DNA of 64,000 nucleotides from Sediminitomix flava (GCF_003149185.1 NZ_QGDO01000005.1:310001-374000), one strand, 5' to 3'. Counted from the first letter of the stretch, positions 53,261 to 63,977 are shown. Program-made: numbers and translations. The notes: a model not told the origin generated them from the sequence alone.

Positions 53261-56200
53261 ATGAAATCAACATTACTATCATTTATTCTTATTATTAACT
53301 CATTTTATTTAATTGCTCAACAATCCAAACTCTCCCCAAATGAATATGAAAGCAATAAAGTCATAGTAAAATACAAGGACTTCCCAAGTGATCATCAAGT
53401 AAGTTCTTTGTCATCAAGTAATAAAGGTGATTTTGCAATAAATTCTCAAAAGTCTTTCTTTCGTAATTCTGATAACTTAAGCAATTCTAGAACGCAAGAA
53501 AGTTTGCCTGAAGTTTATAAAATCTATGAACTAGAGATAGAAACATCGCTAGCCATTGAAGAGGTGATTCTAAAATTAATGGAAAATGAATCTATTGAGT
53601 ATGCAGAGCCTGCATATACCTATGAACTCTTAGATACCCCAAATGACCCTTTGTACTCATCCCAACTTATGGCAGATTTATTCTCCATAGAAGGTGTATG
53701 GAAATTGACAAAAGGGGATAGTAACCTTGTGATTGGAATAATAGATACAGGGACAGAATTAGGGCATGAAGATTTAGCTAACAACCTTTATTTTAATCAG
53801 GCTGAGAAAGAGGGGCTGCCTAATGTAGATGATGATGGAAATGGTTATATAGATGATATTACAGGTTATGATTTTGCTGAAGAAGACAATGACCCAAGTA
53901 TAGATAGAAGTACACATGGTTTGTCTGTTGCCGGAACAGCAGTTGCCATCTCGGATAATGGAGTAGGAATAAGTGGTGTAGCTCCTCTATGTAAATATAT
54001 GCCTCTAAAAGTGGAGACTACATCGGGTTCTTTAATCAATATCTCTGAGGCTATGATCTATGCCGCTATGAATGGCTGTAAGGTGATTAACCTTTCGTTG
54101 GGTAGAGCTTTTAACCCTGCTCGTTATGAGCAAGAAATTATTAATTATTTGACCGAAACATACGATGTTTTATTTGTGGCTGCCGCAGGAAACAACTCAG
54201 CTAGTCATACTGATTATTACCCAGCTTCTTACGATAATGTATTATCTGTTACAGGTCTAAAGCAAAATTATAATAATCTTGATTATAAGTATAGTCATAA
54301 AATTGATGTAGCAAACCTTGGTAGTAATGTTCATGTAACAAGAGCGAATAATACCTATGGAACATCTGCCGGTACTTCATATGCATCTCCACTTACTGCA
54401 GGTGTTGCTGCTTTGATAGCTTCTTACGATAAGAGTTTGACAATGTCTCAAGTAGGAGAGTTAATTCGTACTACAGCAGATACATCTATCTATCAGAATT
54501 CTACAAACTCTTCTTTACAAGGATATTTGGGAAGAGGTTTTGTAAAACCGTTGAATGCTTTAAATAGATTAGATGAGGCTATTTCCGTAAGAATGGAGGA
54601 TATTTCTGCATTTTCCTCAAGAGGAGATATTATTGAGTTGAATGATGAATTTTTTATAAATGGACAATTTAAAAATTATCTTAATTCAACTTCTAGTCAG
54701 TTGAATGTACAAATAGAGAGTAATTCTACAGCGTTTGAAATTTTGGAAGGTAATTTCAATATTGGAGCACTGAATGAATTAGAGAAAACAGAATTGGATC
54801 AAACTGTTTTCAAAATTAAATTGATTGAAGATGTATCTGAAGGTAGTCGATTCTCATTTAAGCTTATTTTTTCTGATCCTAATAATAATTATTACGACGA
54901 ACAGTATTTCTACATCACTCCTAAAGAGTCTAAGATCTTACTCTATCTGAATAATTTTGCAGGATATTTTAAATCGGATGGATCACTTGGATATCCTTCA
55001 AGTTTCTATCATAAAAGTTCTGGCTATAGGCGTTTCATGTATCAGTTTTCAGCGGTTATTGCACAAGATGAAAATTCAGTATCAGATGCAATCAGAAATG
55101 AAGATGACTTATATGCAGATACAGATTTTTCTTCCAATCATTCTCCTTCATATTATGAAAGAGAGAATCATCGAGCTTCGGTTTATACTGCTTTCAATGA
55201 TTACCAAAGAGGTTCAGAGACTTCTAATAATGTAGATGTAGAGTTAATAGCTTATGGAAATAAGGATGATGAAAAAGATGATTTTATTTTAATTGATTTG
55301 AAATTGACTAATACTTCAGATCAGACAATTGATTCTCTTTACGCAGGGATGTACATAGATTGGCTATTGAGTGGAAGTACAAGTGTTCGGAATACAGATG
55401 TTGCTTCATGGGATTCTAGTAAGGATTATGTATACGCTTATAATACAGGTATTTCTAAATATGCAGCTTTTAAGGTATTAAATGAGGATAGATTTTATAA
55501 ATCATTTGATCAAGAAAGTGGAAATCAAGATATCGATTTATCAGATGGTTTTTCTGATTCAGAAAAGTTCTCATTAATGTCTGATCAAATAGATGATTCA
55601 GTCATTGGAGGTGCTAGTGGTGCCAATGTTGGGTCTATGCTTGGAGCAAAACTTTATGGTATTTCTCCTCAAGAGTCGCAAAGAGTTGTATTCATATTGG
55701 CTATAACCACAGTAAACAAAACGAAAGTTGAAGCTATTTTGGCTGAAGCAGAAGAGTTTGCTCAAGATTTTCTTAATCTACCATTTGCAGATACTTATTG
55801 GGATGGAACTCAGTGGGTCAATGGAACACCATCATCTGATAGAGTCGTAAGAATTGAACAAAACTCTCCCAATACATCTTTTTCAGCTAAGAAATTGATA
55901 TTGGAATCAGATGTTTCATTGAATATTCCTAAAGGAGAAGAAGTTAGAATATCTGAATCAATAGTGAGTGATAACTCAAAAATAACTGGAGGTGGATCCT
56001 TGTATCTAACGAACCCGAATGGTGAAATAGAAGTAATAAACACCCTGAACATAAGTAATGTATTGGAGTTGGAAGCAAATACAACATTAAATACCAATTC
56101 AAACTTGAATTTTGAAGATGGAGCAGTCTTGTTACATGAAATTTCATCTCAAATTGAGGGGAATACCACATTTAAAAGAACTGGGCATGGGGAAGGTGTT

Positions 56201-57478
56201 AATGCTTATAATTATCTTTCTCTACCAGTAACAAGTCGAAATCTTCATGATAGTATTAGTAGTACCGATCGTTATTATTTTGATGAAGAAGGAACCGATG
56301 ATGGTATAAATGATAACGGTAATGACCCAAGTTACACTCCAAATGATATGAGTGATGATGTTTGGAAGGTATTTAACGAGGGTAACCAATTAGAAATAGG
56401 TAAAGGTTTTATAGCGTCAGATATTGGAAATGTAAGTATTACAGGAGAGCCTATCACTGGGACTTACGCCGTCGGTGTTTCGTCTACGCAAACAGGGTTT
56501 AACCTACTTGGTAACCCATATATGGCGCCTATAAATGTAGAGTCATTTTTAACACACAGTGCAAACTCAGAGCTTGAAGGTTCAGTTTGGGTTTATACTT
56601 CAAATAGTGAAGGTAAAGGTTGCTATGATTGCTTTAATCTTCTAAATACGGGTGAGATACCAACTTTCCAAGGTTTCTTTGTGAAAGCAAATTCTGCTGG
56701 GGAGGTTGAGTTTACGAATGAAATGAAGGTAAGGTCAAGAGAATCAAACTCCTTAAAACGTGTCAATCACGGAGGTACTGGTTTTAGTATTTTCGAATTA
56801 CATGTTGAAAAGCAAGATGGAATCTCCGATAAAGTGATATTGGGTTTTGATTATATTTTCTCAGAGAACTTTGATGAAAACTATGATGCGAGAAAACTTA
56901 GAGGAACACAAGATCTAGATGTTTTCATTGAGATTGATGAGGTAGAACATTCAATTGTAGCTTGGCCTCCAGTTGAAGATTTGAAGATTTTTAATCTAAA
57001 TATTGAATCCGAAAGTGCTGAACAATTCAGCTTTCACTATACTGTGAGGGAAGATCACCTAGTACCAGAAGGGGTTTTTATCAAAGATAATGTAAATAAT
57101 AGTTATACTCTTCTAGATGATAGCGAAGATACTTTTACAGTTGAAGTACTCGAAAATGATCCTCCGAATCGATTCCAATTATTGTTAGTCGAGAATCTTG
57201 ATCAAATTTTGGCAGTCCAACAAGGTTTGGAAGAATTATTAGATATAAGAGTTGGGGCTAATCGAATAGTTTTAAGTGGTCAAATATTAACTCAAAACAG
57301 AGAACTTCAAGTTTCAGTATTTAACCTTCTAGGGCAAAAAGTAATGGCTAAAAAACTGTCTGATTCAAGTCTATCTTCAAGTGTTGATATAGACCATGAT
57401 TTAAGAAAAAATCAACCATACATTTTGCAGATAGGTGTAGGGAACCAGTTTATTAATAAGAAAATTATTTTGAAGTAG
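53261..57478 (+). CDS. Secreted subtilisin-family (S8) peptidase with T9SS sorting domain
   Basis: 1405 residues. Signal peptide: residues 1-20. A propeptide-like segment follows (NKVIVKYKDF). The S8 domain spans about 135-435, with catalytic Asp162 (IGIIDTGTELGHE), His219 (RSTHGLSVAGT), oxyanion Asn311-312 (VAAAGNNS) and Ser373 (GTSYASPLTAG). A VDDDGNGYIDD insertion follows the Asp. A long region (450-1300) with beta-rich domains includes a region resembling secreted adhesin-like domains. The C-terminal 75 residues are a T9SS type A sorting domain (LQVSVFNLLGQKVMAKKL, ending QFINKKIILK). It is exported and attached to the outside; substrates are unknown. Confidence 0.95.
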   Translation: MKSTLLSFILIINSFYLIAQQSKLSPNEYESNKVIVKYKDFPSDHQVSSLSSSNKGDFAINSQKSFFRNSDNLSNSRTQESLPEVYKIYELEIETSLAIEEVILKLMENESIEYAEPAYTYELLDTPNDPLYSSQLMADLFSIEGVWKLTKGDSNLVIGIIDTGTELGHEDLANNLYFNQAEKEGLPNVDDDGNGYIDDITGYDFAEEDNDPSIDRSTHGLSVAGTAVAISDNGVGISGVAPLCKYMPLKVETTSGSLINISEAMIYAAMNGCKVINLSLGRAFNPARYEQEIINYLTETYDVLFVAAAGNNSASHTDYYPASYDNVLSVTGLKQNYNNLDYKYSHKIDVANLGSNVHVTRANNTYGTSAGTSYASPLTAGVAALIASYDKSLTMSQVGELIRTTADTSIYQNSTNSSLQGYLGRGFVKPLNALNRLDEAISVRMEDISAFSSRGDIIELNDEFFINGQFKNYLNSTSSQLNVQIESNSTAFEILEGNFNIGALNELEKTELDQTVFKIKLIEDVSEGSRFSFKLIFSDPNNNYYDEQYFYITPKESKILLYLNNFAGYFKSDGSLGYPSSFYHKSSGYRRFMYQFSAVIAQDENSVSDAIRNEDDLYADTDFSSNHSPSYYERENHRASVYTAFNDYQRGSETSNNVDVELIAYGNKDDEKDDFILIDLKLTNTSDQTIDSLYAGMYIDWLLSGSTSVRNTDVASWDSSKDYVYAYNTGISKYAAFKVLNEDRFYKSFDQESGNQDIDLSDGFSDSEKFSLMSDQIDDSVIGGASGANVGSMLGAKLYGISPQESQRVVFILAITTVNKTKVEAILAEAEEFAQDFLNLPFADTYWDGTQWVNGTPSSDRVVRIEQNSPNTSFSAKKLILESDVSLNIPKGEEVRISESIVSDNSKITGGGSLYLTNPNGEIEVINTLNISNVLELEANTTLNTNSNLNFEDGAVLLHEISSQIEGNTTFKRTGHGEGVNAYNYLSLPVTSRNLHDSISSTDRYYFDEEGTDDGINDNGNDPSYTPNDMSDDVWKVFNEGNQLEIGKGFIASDIGNVSITGEPITGTYAVGVSSTQTGFNLLGNPYMAPINVESFLTHSANSELEGSVWVYTSNSEGKGCYDCFNLLNTGEIPTFQGFFVKANSAGEVEFTNEMKVRSRESNSLKRVNHGGTGFSIFELHVEKQDGISDKVILGFDYIFSENFDENYDARKLRGTQDLDVFIEIDEVEHSIVAWPPVEDLKIFNLNIESESAEQFSFHYTVREDHLVPEGVFIKDNVNNSYTLLDDSEDTFTVEVLENDPPNRFQLLLVENLDQILAVQQGLEELLDIRVGANRIVLSGQILTQNRELQVSVFNLLGQKVMAKKLSDSSLSSSVDIDHDLRKNQPYILQIGVGNQFINKKIILK

Positions 57479-57491
57479 ATTATACTGAATG

Positions 57492-57531
57492 AAAAAGCCC
57501 TTGGTCTGTATATCAAACCAAGGGCTTTTTC
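57492..57531. terminator. Bidirectional terminator
   Basis: AAAAAGCCCTTGGT and ACCAAGGGCTTTTT form a 14-bp stem around a 12-base loop, between convergent genes. Confidence 0.88.
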
Positions 57532-57544
57532 TCTTTGTAATAGA

Positions 57545-57946
57545 CTATTCTACTTTAGCTTTAGCCTTAATCACATCGATACCATTCAAAAGAAGTGTAG
57601 CAGAGGCTGGGTTAGTAGCCAATGGCACATCATAAAGGTCACACAATCTTAATAACATTTGTACATCAGGCTCGTGTGGATGTTTCCCTAGTGGATCTCT
57701 AAAGAATAATACCGCGTCAATATCTCCTTCAGCAACCATTGCAGCAATCTGTGCATCACCTCCCATTGGTCCTGATAGTTTAGCATCAACTTCAAGTCCA
57801 GCTTTTGCCAAATGACTACCTGTAGTTCCTGTAGCTACAATCTCTACACCAGTTAATTGGTCGATATGATCTTTAAAAAATCCAACCATCTCAGCTTTCT
57901 TACCGTCGTGTGCAATTATTGCAATCTTTTTAAAGCTTTCTCTCAT
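57545..57946 (-). CDS. mgsA: Methylglyoxal synthase
   Basis: 133 residues, slightly short of the E. coli enzyme (152). It converts dihydroxyacetone phosphate to methylglyoxal and phosphate, bypassing lower glycolysis under phosphate limitation. The phosphate-binding VATGTTGSHLAKAG and catalytic Asp64 in LSGPMGGDAQIA match the family, as does DAVLFFRDPLGKHPHEPDVQML. A -33 TTG at 58010-58008 and -7 TATTTTTA (7 of 8 matches) at 57990-57983 on the minus strand, 17 bases apart, suggest its promoter. The gene is alone. Confidence 0.95.
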   Translation of the reverse strand: MRESFKKIAIIAHDGKKAEMVGFFKDHIDQLTGVEIVATGTTGSHLAKAGLEVDAKLSGPMGGDAQIAAMVAEGDIDAVLFFRDPLGKHPHEPDVQMLLRLCDLYDVPLATNPASATLLLNGIDVIKAKAKVE

Positions 57947-57982
57947 GATTTTATTACTTAAAAGTTTTAGCTTAATCGATGC

Positions 57983-58010
57983 TAAAAATAGGGATATTAT
58001 TTTTTAGCAA
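57983..58010 (-). promoter_or_regulatory. Predicted mgsA promoter
   Basis: TTG at 58010-58008 and TATTTTTA at 57990-57983 on the minus strand, 17-base spacing, 37 bases before the ATG. Confidence 0.45.
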
Positions 58011-58145
58011 CAATGAGATAATTACTACAAATTCTCAAAAAATGTCATTTTTTCTCCTTTTTACCCTTCAAATCTACTTTTTTAAAGCAAAGAGTTCTTT
58101 TCGACTTGAAAAAGTGTTTCAATCGGTTTCTCTTAAGTAAGAGTC

Positions 58146-59447
58146 TTAATGACTGATTCGCACATTAATTCTTTTCCAGAAAATAGTCTGAAGGAAACCT
58201 CTGCCAAATAAAAAGATAAGTAATGAAATCCATAAACCATGATTTGCATATTCTGGCTTTAGAATGAAATAAGGGATGAAGAAAAATATAATGGCAGATA
58301 AAACCATAGTAATCAACATTTCTTTTCCTGCTGTAGCACCGATATATACACCATCCCAAACATAGGATGCAAAACTTACAATGGGGATGAGAATAACCCA
58401 TTTCATAAATGGCATGGATTGATTTATGATTTTCTCATTTGAAGTCAACAATCTTAAAATGTCGATTCCGAAAACATAATAAACTAAGCTGAATATAAGG
58501 CTAAGAATTGTTCCATAGATAAGCAGCTTTTTAATCAAGGTTTTAAGCTTGCTGAAGTCTGATTCTCCGATATATTTTCCTGTAAGTGCTTCGCCAGCGT
58601 ATGCAACACCATCAATCAGATAAGAGAAAAACATAGAGTACTGAAGAAGAAGTGTGTTTGAGGCTAAAATCAAATCACCACTTTCAGCAGAAACAGCTGT
58701 AAAGTAATTCAATACTAGAATGAGTAGAAGTGTTCTTAAGAAGATATCTCTATTCATTTTAAAAAATGGAATCATTTCTGATTTATGCAGAATTTTCTTC
58801 CAATCTATGGCTTTGAAAAGGTCTTTATCAATACGCATTGAAAAGTAAAGTGCTACTGCAAAACCTATATATTGAGCGACAACAGTTCCGAGTGCTGCTC
58901 CATCAGATTTCATTCCTAAGCCGTAAATAAACCAAGCACTAAACCCAAGATTGAGTACATTTCCTAGAATCGTAATAATCATTGGGTATCTAGCATTTTG
59001 CATCCCAATTTGCCAACCCAAAAGGGCGTATAATCCTATTGTGGCAGGTGCTGCATAAATACGGATATAGAAATAGTCTTGTGCAAATGAAACGACCTCA
59101 TCACTACCTTTCAATATTTTAAATGATAGATACTCAATTGGGACTTGTAATAAAATGAGTGCTAAACTTCCTACTGCAGCAATTACTAATCCTCGAAGAA
59201 GCGTGAATCGAGCTAATTCAAAGTTTTTCTGTCCGTAAGCTTGCGCCGTAAATCCTGTAGTTCCCATACGTAAGAATCCGAAACTCCAGTATAAAAAGTT
59301 AAAGATTATAGTCCCAAGTGCCACCGCTCCCAAGTAAACTTCAGAATCTAGATGACCTAGTAAAGCCATATCTACAAGACCTAATAGCGGTATTGTAATG
59401 TTACTGATAATGTTTGGTATAGCTAAGCGAAGAATCTGTTTGTCCAT
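58146..59447 (-). CDS. MATE-family multidrug/cation exporter
   Basis: 433 residues with twelve predicted membrane segments, the normal length for MATE transporters. It exports cationic drugs or metabolites by H+ or Na+ antiport. Typical segments: PNIISNITIPLLGLVDMALLGHL near the start and GTTGFTAQAYGQKNFELAR after helix 2; it resembles the DinF branch by appearance. A -7 element TACCTTTG lies at 59479-59472 on the minus strand, 25 bases before the ATG. It is transcribed alone. Confidence 0.94.
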   Translation of the reverse strand: MDKQILRLAIPNIISNITIPLLGLVDMALLGHLDSEVYLGAVALGTIIFNFLYWSFGFLRMGTTGFTAQAYGQKNFELARFTLLRGLVIAAVGSLALILLQVPIEYLSFKILKGSDEVVSFAQDYFYIRIYAAPATIGLYALLGWQIGMQNARYPMIITILGNVLNLGFSAWFIYGLGMKSDGAALGTVVAQYIGFAVALYFSMRIDKDLFKAIDWKKILHKSEMIPFFKMNRDIFLRTLLLILVLNYFTAVSAESGDLILASNTLLLQYSMFFSYLIDGVAYAGEALTGKYIGESDFSKLKTLIKKLLIYGTILSLIFSLVYYVFGIDILRLLTSNEKIINQSMPFMKWVILIPIVSFASYVWDGVYIGATAGKEMLITMVLSAIIFFFIPYFILKPEYANHGLWISLLIFLFGRGFLQTIFWKRINVRISH

Positions 59448-59471
59448 TTTTTATTCAAAATATTTCAATTG

Positions 59472-59479
59472 CAAAGGTA
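59472..59479 (-). promoter_or_regulatory. Predicted -7 element of the MATE gene
   Basis: TACCTTTG on the minus strand, exact match to TAnnTTTG. No clear -33 element. Confidence 0.4.
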
Positions 59480-59630
59480 TTCAAATCCTATCGCTATCAC
59501 CCCATCTATTTTGAGCTAGATACACATTAAGATGAGAATTTTCATATTTTTGTTATTCATTTACACCAGAATGCTGAAATTCTGTTGTATAGTCATACAA
59601 AAATGTTAGCGCGATCATTAGCCGTTCGCC

Positions 59631-59638
59631 TAATTTTG
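59631..59638 (+). promoter_or_regulatory. Predicted -7 element of the dnaE promoter
   Basis: TAATTTTG, exact TAnnTTTG match, 35 bases before the ATG at 59674. No convincing -33 element. Confidence 0.4.
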
Positions 59639-59673
59639 AGGATTTAGTAGTTAACAGCCTAGCTTAGCAATAC

Positions 59674-62600
59674 ATGTATCTAATATTTGATACGGAAACC
59701 ACAGGTTTACCGAAGAATTTTAATGCACCAATAGAAGACCTTGATAACTGGCCCCGTCTTGTCCAGTTGGCTTGGCAATTACATGATGACAAAGGTAATT
59801 TGATCAATGCAGAAAACTTGATCGTAAAACCTGAAGGATTCAGTATTCCATTTAATGCAACCAAGATTCATGGTATCACGACAGAAAGAGCGATCAATGA
59901 AGGTCATGATCTTTCTGAAGTACTTGAAATTTTTGCAAAGGATGTCGCTAGAGCTGATAAACTGATCGGTCACAATGTTATTTTCGATATCAATGTGACG
60001 GGTTCAGAGTTCTATCGTACAGGCGTAGAAAGTCAATTATTAGAAACAGGAACCATTGATACCAAAGATGTATCGGTTGATTTTTGTGCTATCCCTGGTG
60101 GGCGTGGCGGTAAATTCAAATGGCCTACGCTTACTGAGCTTCACGTTAAGTTATTTGGTGAAGAATTTGACGCAGCCCATGATGCCGCATATGACGTTCA
60201 TGCAACTACCAAATGTTTCTTTGGTCTAATAGCTGAAGGTGTCGTTGAGCCTCTTAATGGTATTGCAGTTGAAGATATTGTCTATGAAGCTCCAGAACTA
60301 GACGAAGCAAACTTTGTACATCAAGAAGAGTCTGCAAGTAAAGCTGGTGGTTCTATTGATAAAGAAGCAGCTTTAGCTGAATTAAAAGATGAGCCTTTTA
60401 CACACCTACATTTACATTCCCAATTCTCAATTCTTCAAGCCACTTGTGAAATCAATGCGATTGTAGATAAGGCTAAGGAAATGGGAATGACTTCTGTCGC
60501 ACTTACCGATATGGGTAATATGTATGCGGCTTTCCATTTTGTAAGAGCAGCTCTTAAAGCAGATATAAAACCTATTGTAGGATGTGAATTCTTCTTATCT
60601 GAAGATCGAACAAAGCAAAAGTTTACGAAAGACAATCCAGATAGAAGGCGTACTCAGAACCTTATTGCCAAACATAAGGCAGGGTACCATAACCTTGCAA
60701 AGTTAGCTTCTGAAGCTTTCATTTCTGGATATTATGCGGGTTTTCCACGTATTGATAAGAATATTCTTGTTGAGTTTAAAGAAGGCTTAATTGCGACAAC
60801 AGGCGGATTGGATAGTCCAATTAACCATCTTATTCTAAACGTAGGAGAGGAGCAAGCAGAACAAGAGTTTATTTGGTGGCTAGAAACATTCCAAGATGAT
60901 TTCTATATCCAATTGATGCGTCATGGTCTTGAAGAAGAAGATTATGTAAATGGTGTTTTAATTGGTTTTGCAAAGAAATATGGCGTGAAATATTTTGCTG
61001 CAAATAATGTCTATTATATGGACAAAGAAGGAGCAAATGCCCATGATATCCTTCTTTGTGTAAAAGACGGTGAAAAGCAAGATACGCCAATTGGTAGAGG
61101 TAGAGGATTCCGTTTTGGTTTCCCAAATCAAGAGTTCTATTTCAAGTCTCCAGATGAGATGAAAGAACTCTTCTATGATTTGCCAGAAGCAATTCGTACA
61201 ACCAAAGAAATTGATGATAAAATTGAAGGTTATGAGTTAGCACGTGATGTGCTACTTCCTGCCTTCGATATTCCCGATGAGTTTAAAGATCCATTGGACG
61301 ATGAAGATGGAGGAAAACGAGGGGAGAATAACTACTTACGTTATTTGACTTATATCGGAGCAAAAGATCGATATGGTGAAATGACAAAAGAACTCAGAGA
61401 ACGTTTAGACTTTGAGTTGATGATTATTGAGAATACAGGATATCCGGGTTACTTCCTTATTGTACAAGATTTTACGTCTAGTGCAAGAGATATGGGCGTT
61501 TCGGTTGGTCCTGGTCGTGGATCTGCTGCAGGTTCTGCTGTTGCTTATTGTATTGGTATTACCAATGTCGACCCGATCAAATATGATTTGCTATTTGAGC
61601 GTTTCTTGAATCCCGATCGTGTATCCATGCCCGATATTGATATTGACTTTGATGATGAAGGGCGTGGAGATATTATTAACTGGGTAGTTGATAAATATGG
61701 CTCAAGGCAGGTTTCTCATATCATTACTTATGGTACTATGGCTGCCAAGTCATCTATTCGTGACACAGCTAGGGTACTAGATTTACCTTTATCGGATTCG
61801 GATAGGGTAGCAAAGCTTGTTCCCGATATGAAATTGGGGAAACTCTTCAAAATGGATGATAACCAACTCCGAGAGAAACTAAACTCTGAACAAATGGAGA
61901 TGGCTCGTCAATTGAAAGAGATTTCTGAACAAGACAACCTTGAAGGAAATGTACTGAATACAGCTCGTGTACTTGAAGGTTCGGTTCGTAATACGGGGAT
62001 TCACGCATGTGGGGTCATCATTACTCCCGATGATATCACCAACTTTATTCCTGTATCTACGGCAAAAGATGCTGACCTTCTAGTGACTCAGTTTGATAAC
62101 TCGGTGGTAGAAGATGCGGGTATGTTGAAGATGGATTTCTTAGGTTTGAAAACCTTGACCATCATCAAAGATGCCATCAAAATGATTAAGGAAAATCATG
62201 GTGTTTTAATTGATACCGATGATATTCCTCTGAATGACCACCCAACGTATAGGTTGTATCAAGGAGGTGAAACAAATGGTACATTCCAGTTTGAGTCTCC
62301 GGGTATGCAGAAGCACTTGCGCTCACTTGTTCCCGATAAGTTTGCTGATTTGATTGCGATGAACGCCTTGTATCGTCCGGGGCCTCTTGAATATATTCCA
62401 AACTTTATTGCACGTAAGCATGGTGAAGAAGAAATCACCTATGACGTGGATAAAATGGAAGAATATCTTGCGGAAACATACGGTATTACTGTCTATCAAG
62501 AGCAAGTAATGCTTCTGTCTCAGTCTTTGGCAGGTTTTACCAAAGGTGAAGCCGATATGCTACGTAAGGCTATGGGTAAGAAAATCTTTGCCTTACTAGA

Positions 62601-63930
62601 AAAGCTGAAGCCTAAGTTTATTGAAGGGGGAACAGAAAGAGGTCATAATCCTGAACGTCTGGAGAAAGTTTGGAAAGACTGGGAAGCATTTGCAGCTTAT
62701 GCCTTTAACAAGTCTCACTCAACTTGTTATTCTGTGGTAGCTTTCCATACTGGATACTTGAAGGCGAATTATCCTTCAGAATATATGGCATCCGTTCTTA
62801 CGCACAATATGAACGACATCAAGAAGGTAACCTTCTTTATGGAAGAATGTGCGAGGATGAAGATCGATGTACTTGGTCCAGATGTCAATGAATCTCGAAT
62901 GGACTTTACTGTAAATGCAGAAGGTGCAATTCGATTTGGTATGGGAGCAATTAAAGGGGTTGGAGAAGGTCCTATTAATGCCATTATTGAAGAAAGAGAA
63001 AATAATGGTAGCTATAAAAATATCCATGATTTTGTAGAGCGTGTTAACCTAAAAGCAGTTAACAAAAAAGCTATGGAAGGTTTAGCTTATGGAGGTGGTT
63101 TTGATGGATTCAAAGGACTACATCGTGCACAATTTTTCCATACTCCAGAAGGTGATCGCTTAAATGGTATCGAAAAGCTATTGAGATATGGTAACCAATT
63201 CCAAGCAGAAAAGTCTTCGGCTCAGATTTCTCTTTTTGGAGCGGGTAGTGGGGTTGAAATGCCAAAACCTAAGCTTCCAGAGTGTGATAAGTGGAGTCAG
63301 TTGGTGGAATTGAGACATGAAAAAGAAGTAGTAGGTTTCTTTATCTCAGGTCATCCACTAGATATGTATAAAACTGAGATTGATAATCTTTGTGTACCAC
63401 TTTCTCGTATTGATCAACACCAAAACCAAGAGATTAAGGTTGGAGGAATGCTTTCTGATGTAAGAATTTTGGAAAGTAAGAATGGTAACAAGTTTGGCTT
63501 GTTCTCACTGGAAGACTATGATGGCGTAACTGGGATGGCAATGTTTGGAGAAGCATTTAACCTCAATAAGCATATGCTGAACCCAGGTGAATTTGTATGC
63601 ATTACTGGTCGAGTAAAAGAGAGTTTTAGGAATAAAGGACAATGGGAGCTTCAGCCTAAGTCAATTATGCATCTGTCTGAAATGAAAGACAAATTCATCA
63701 ATTCAGTTGATCTTAGAATCAATATTGAAGATTTGAATGAAGTATTGATGAAGGAATTACTCACGCTTTTTGAAAATAACCAAGGGAAGTGTGATGTCAA
63801 CTTTGAAATCATTGACCAGAAAGAGAAAATCATTCTAAATTTCTTGAATAGAAAGTTTAAAATAGATCCTTCAAATGAATTAATTTCAGGAATTGAAAAT
63901 CTTGAAGGAGTAACATATAACGTACATTAA
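59674..63930 (+). CDS. dnaE: DNA polymerase III alpha subunit with N-terminal proofreading exonuclease domain
   Basis: 1418 residues, against about 1160 for E. coli DnaE. Residues 1-186 are a DEDDh 3'-5' exonuclease: Exo I FDTETTG (Asp6, Glu8), Exo II GHNVIFD (Asp105), Exo III HDAAYD (His169, Asp174). A 50-residue linker follows. The PHP domain starts with THLHLHSQFSIL (about 243-254). The polymerase core has MPDIDIDFDDEGR with the catalytic Asp pair and SVGPGRGSAAGS before it. A helix-hairpin-helix and a C-terminal OB fold (IKVGGMLSDVRILESKNGNKFGL) follow. It is the replicative polymerase with built-in proofreading, a fusion of DnaQ-like and DnaE functions. Confidence 0.95.
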   Translation: MYLIFDTETTGLPKNFNAPIEDLDNWPRLVQLAWQLHDDKGNLINAENLIVKPEGFSIPFNATKIHGITTERAINEGHDLSEVLEIFAKDVARADKLIGHNVIFDINVTGSEFYRTGVESQLLETGTIDTKDVSVDFCAIPGGRGGKFKWPTLTELHVKLFGEEFDAAHDAAYDVHATTKCFFGLIAEGVVEPLNGIAVEDIVYEAPELDEANFVHQEESASKAGGSIDKEAALAELKDEPFTHLHLHSQFSILQATCEINAIVDKAKEMGMTSVALTDMGNMYAAFHFVRAALKADIKPIVGCEFFLSEDRTKQKFTKDNPDRRRTQNLIAKHKAGYHNLAKLASEAFISGYYAGFPRIDKNILVEFKEGLIATTGGLDSPINHLILNVGEEQAEQEFIWWLETFQDDFYIQLMRHGLEEEDYVNGVLIGFAKKYGVKYFAANNVYYMDKEGANAHDILLCVKDGEKQDTPIGRGRGFRFGFPNQEFYFKSPDEMKELFYDLPEAIRTTKEIDDKIEGYELARDVLLPAFDIPDEFKDPLDDEDGGKRGENNYLRYLTYIGAKDRYGEMTKELRERLDFELMIIENTGYPGYFLIVQDFTSSARDMGVSVGPGRGSAAGSAVAYCIGITNVDPIKYDLLFERFLNPDRVSMPDIDIDFDDEGRGDIINWVVDKYGSRQVSHIITYGTMAAKSSIRDTARVLDLPLSDSDRVAKLVPDMKLGKLFKMDDNQLREKLNSEQMEMARQLKEISEQDNLEGNVLNTARVLEGSVRNTGIHACGVIITPDDITNFIPVSTAKDADLLVTQFDNSVVEDAGMLKMDFLGLKTLTIIKDAIKMIKENHGVLIDTDDIPLNDHPTYRLYQGGETNGTFQFESPGMQKHLRSLVPDKFADLIAMNALYRPGPLEYIPNFIARKHGEEEITYDVDKMEEYLAETYGITVYQEQVMLLSQSLAGFTKGEADMLRKAMGKKIFALLEKLKPKFIEGGTERGHNPERLEKVWKDWEAFAAYAFNKSHSTCYSVVAFHTGYLKANYPSEYMASVLTHNMNDIKKVTFFMEECARMKIDVLGPDVNESRMDFTVNAEGAIRFGMGAIKGVGEGPINAIIEERENNGSYKNIHDFVERVNLKAVNKKAMEGLAYGGGFDGFKGLHRAQFFHTPEGDRLNGIEKLLRYGNQFQAEKSSAQISLFGAGSGVEMPKPKLPECDKWSQLVELRHEKEVVGFFISGHPLDMYKTEIDNLCVPLSRIDQHQNQEIKVGGMLSDVRILESKNGNKFGLFSLEDYDGVTGMAMFGEAFNLNKHMLNPGEFVCITGRVKESFRNKGQWELQPKSIMHLSEMKDKFINSVDLRINIEDLNEVLMKELLTLFENNQGKCDVNFEIIDQKEKIILNFLNRKFKIDPSNELISGIENLEGVTYNVH

Positions 63931-63935
63931 AATGT

Positions 63936-63977
63936 AGCTTCTACCTTTAAATTTTGGATTATAGGTAGAAGCTTTTA
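63936..63977 (+). terminator. Terminator after dnaE
   Basis: AGCTTCTACCT (63936-63946) pairs with AGGTAGAAGCT (63963-63973), followed by TTT. Confidence 0.75.
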
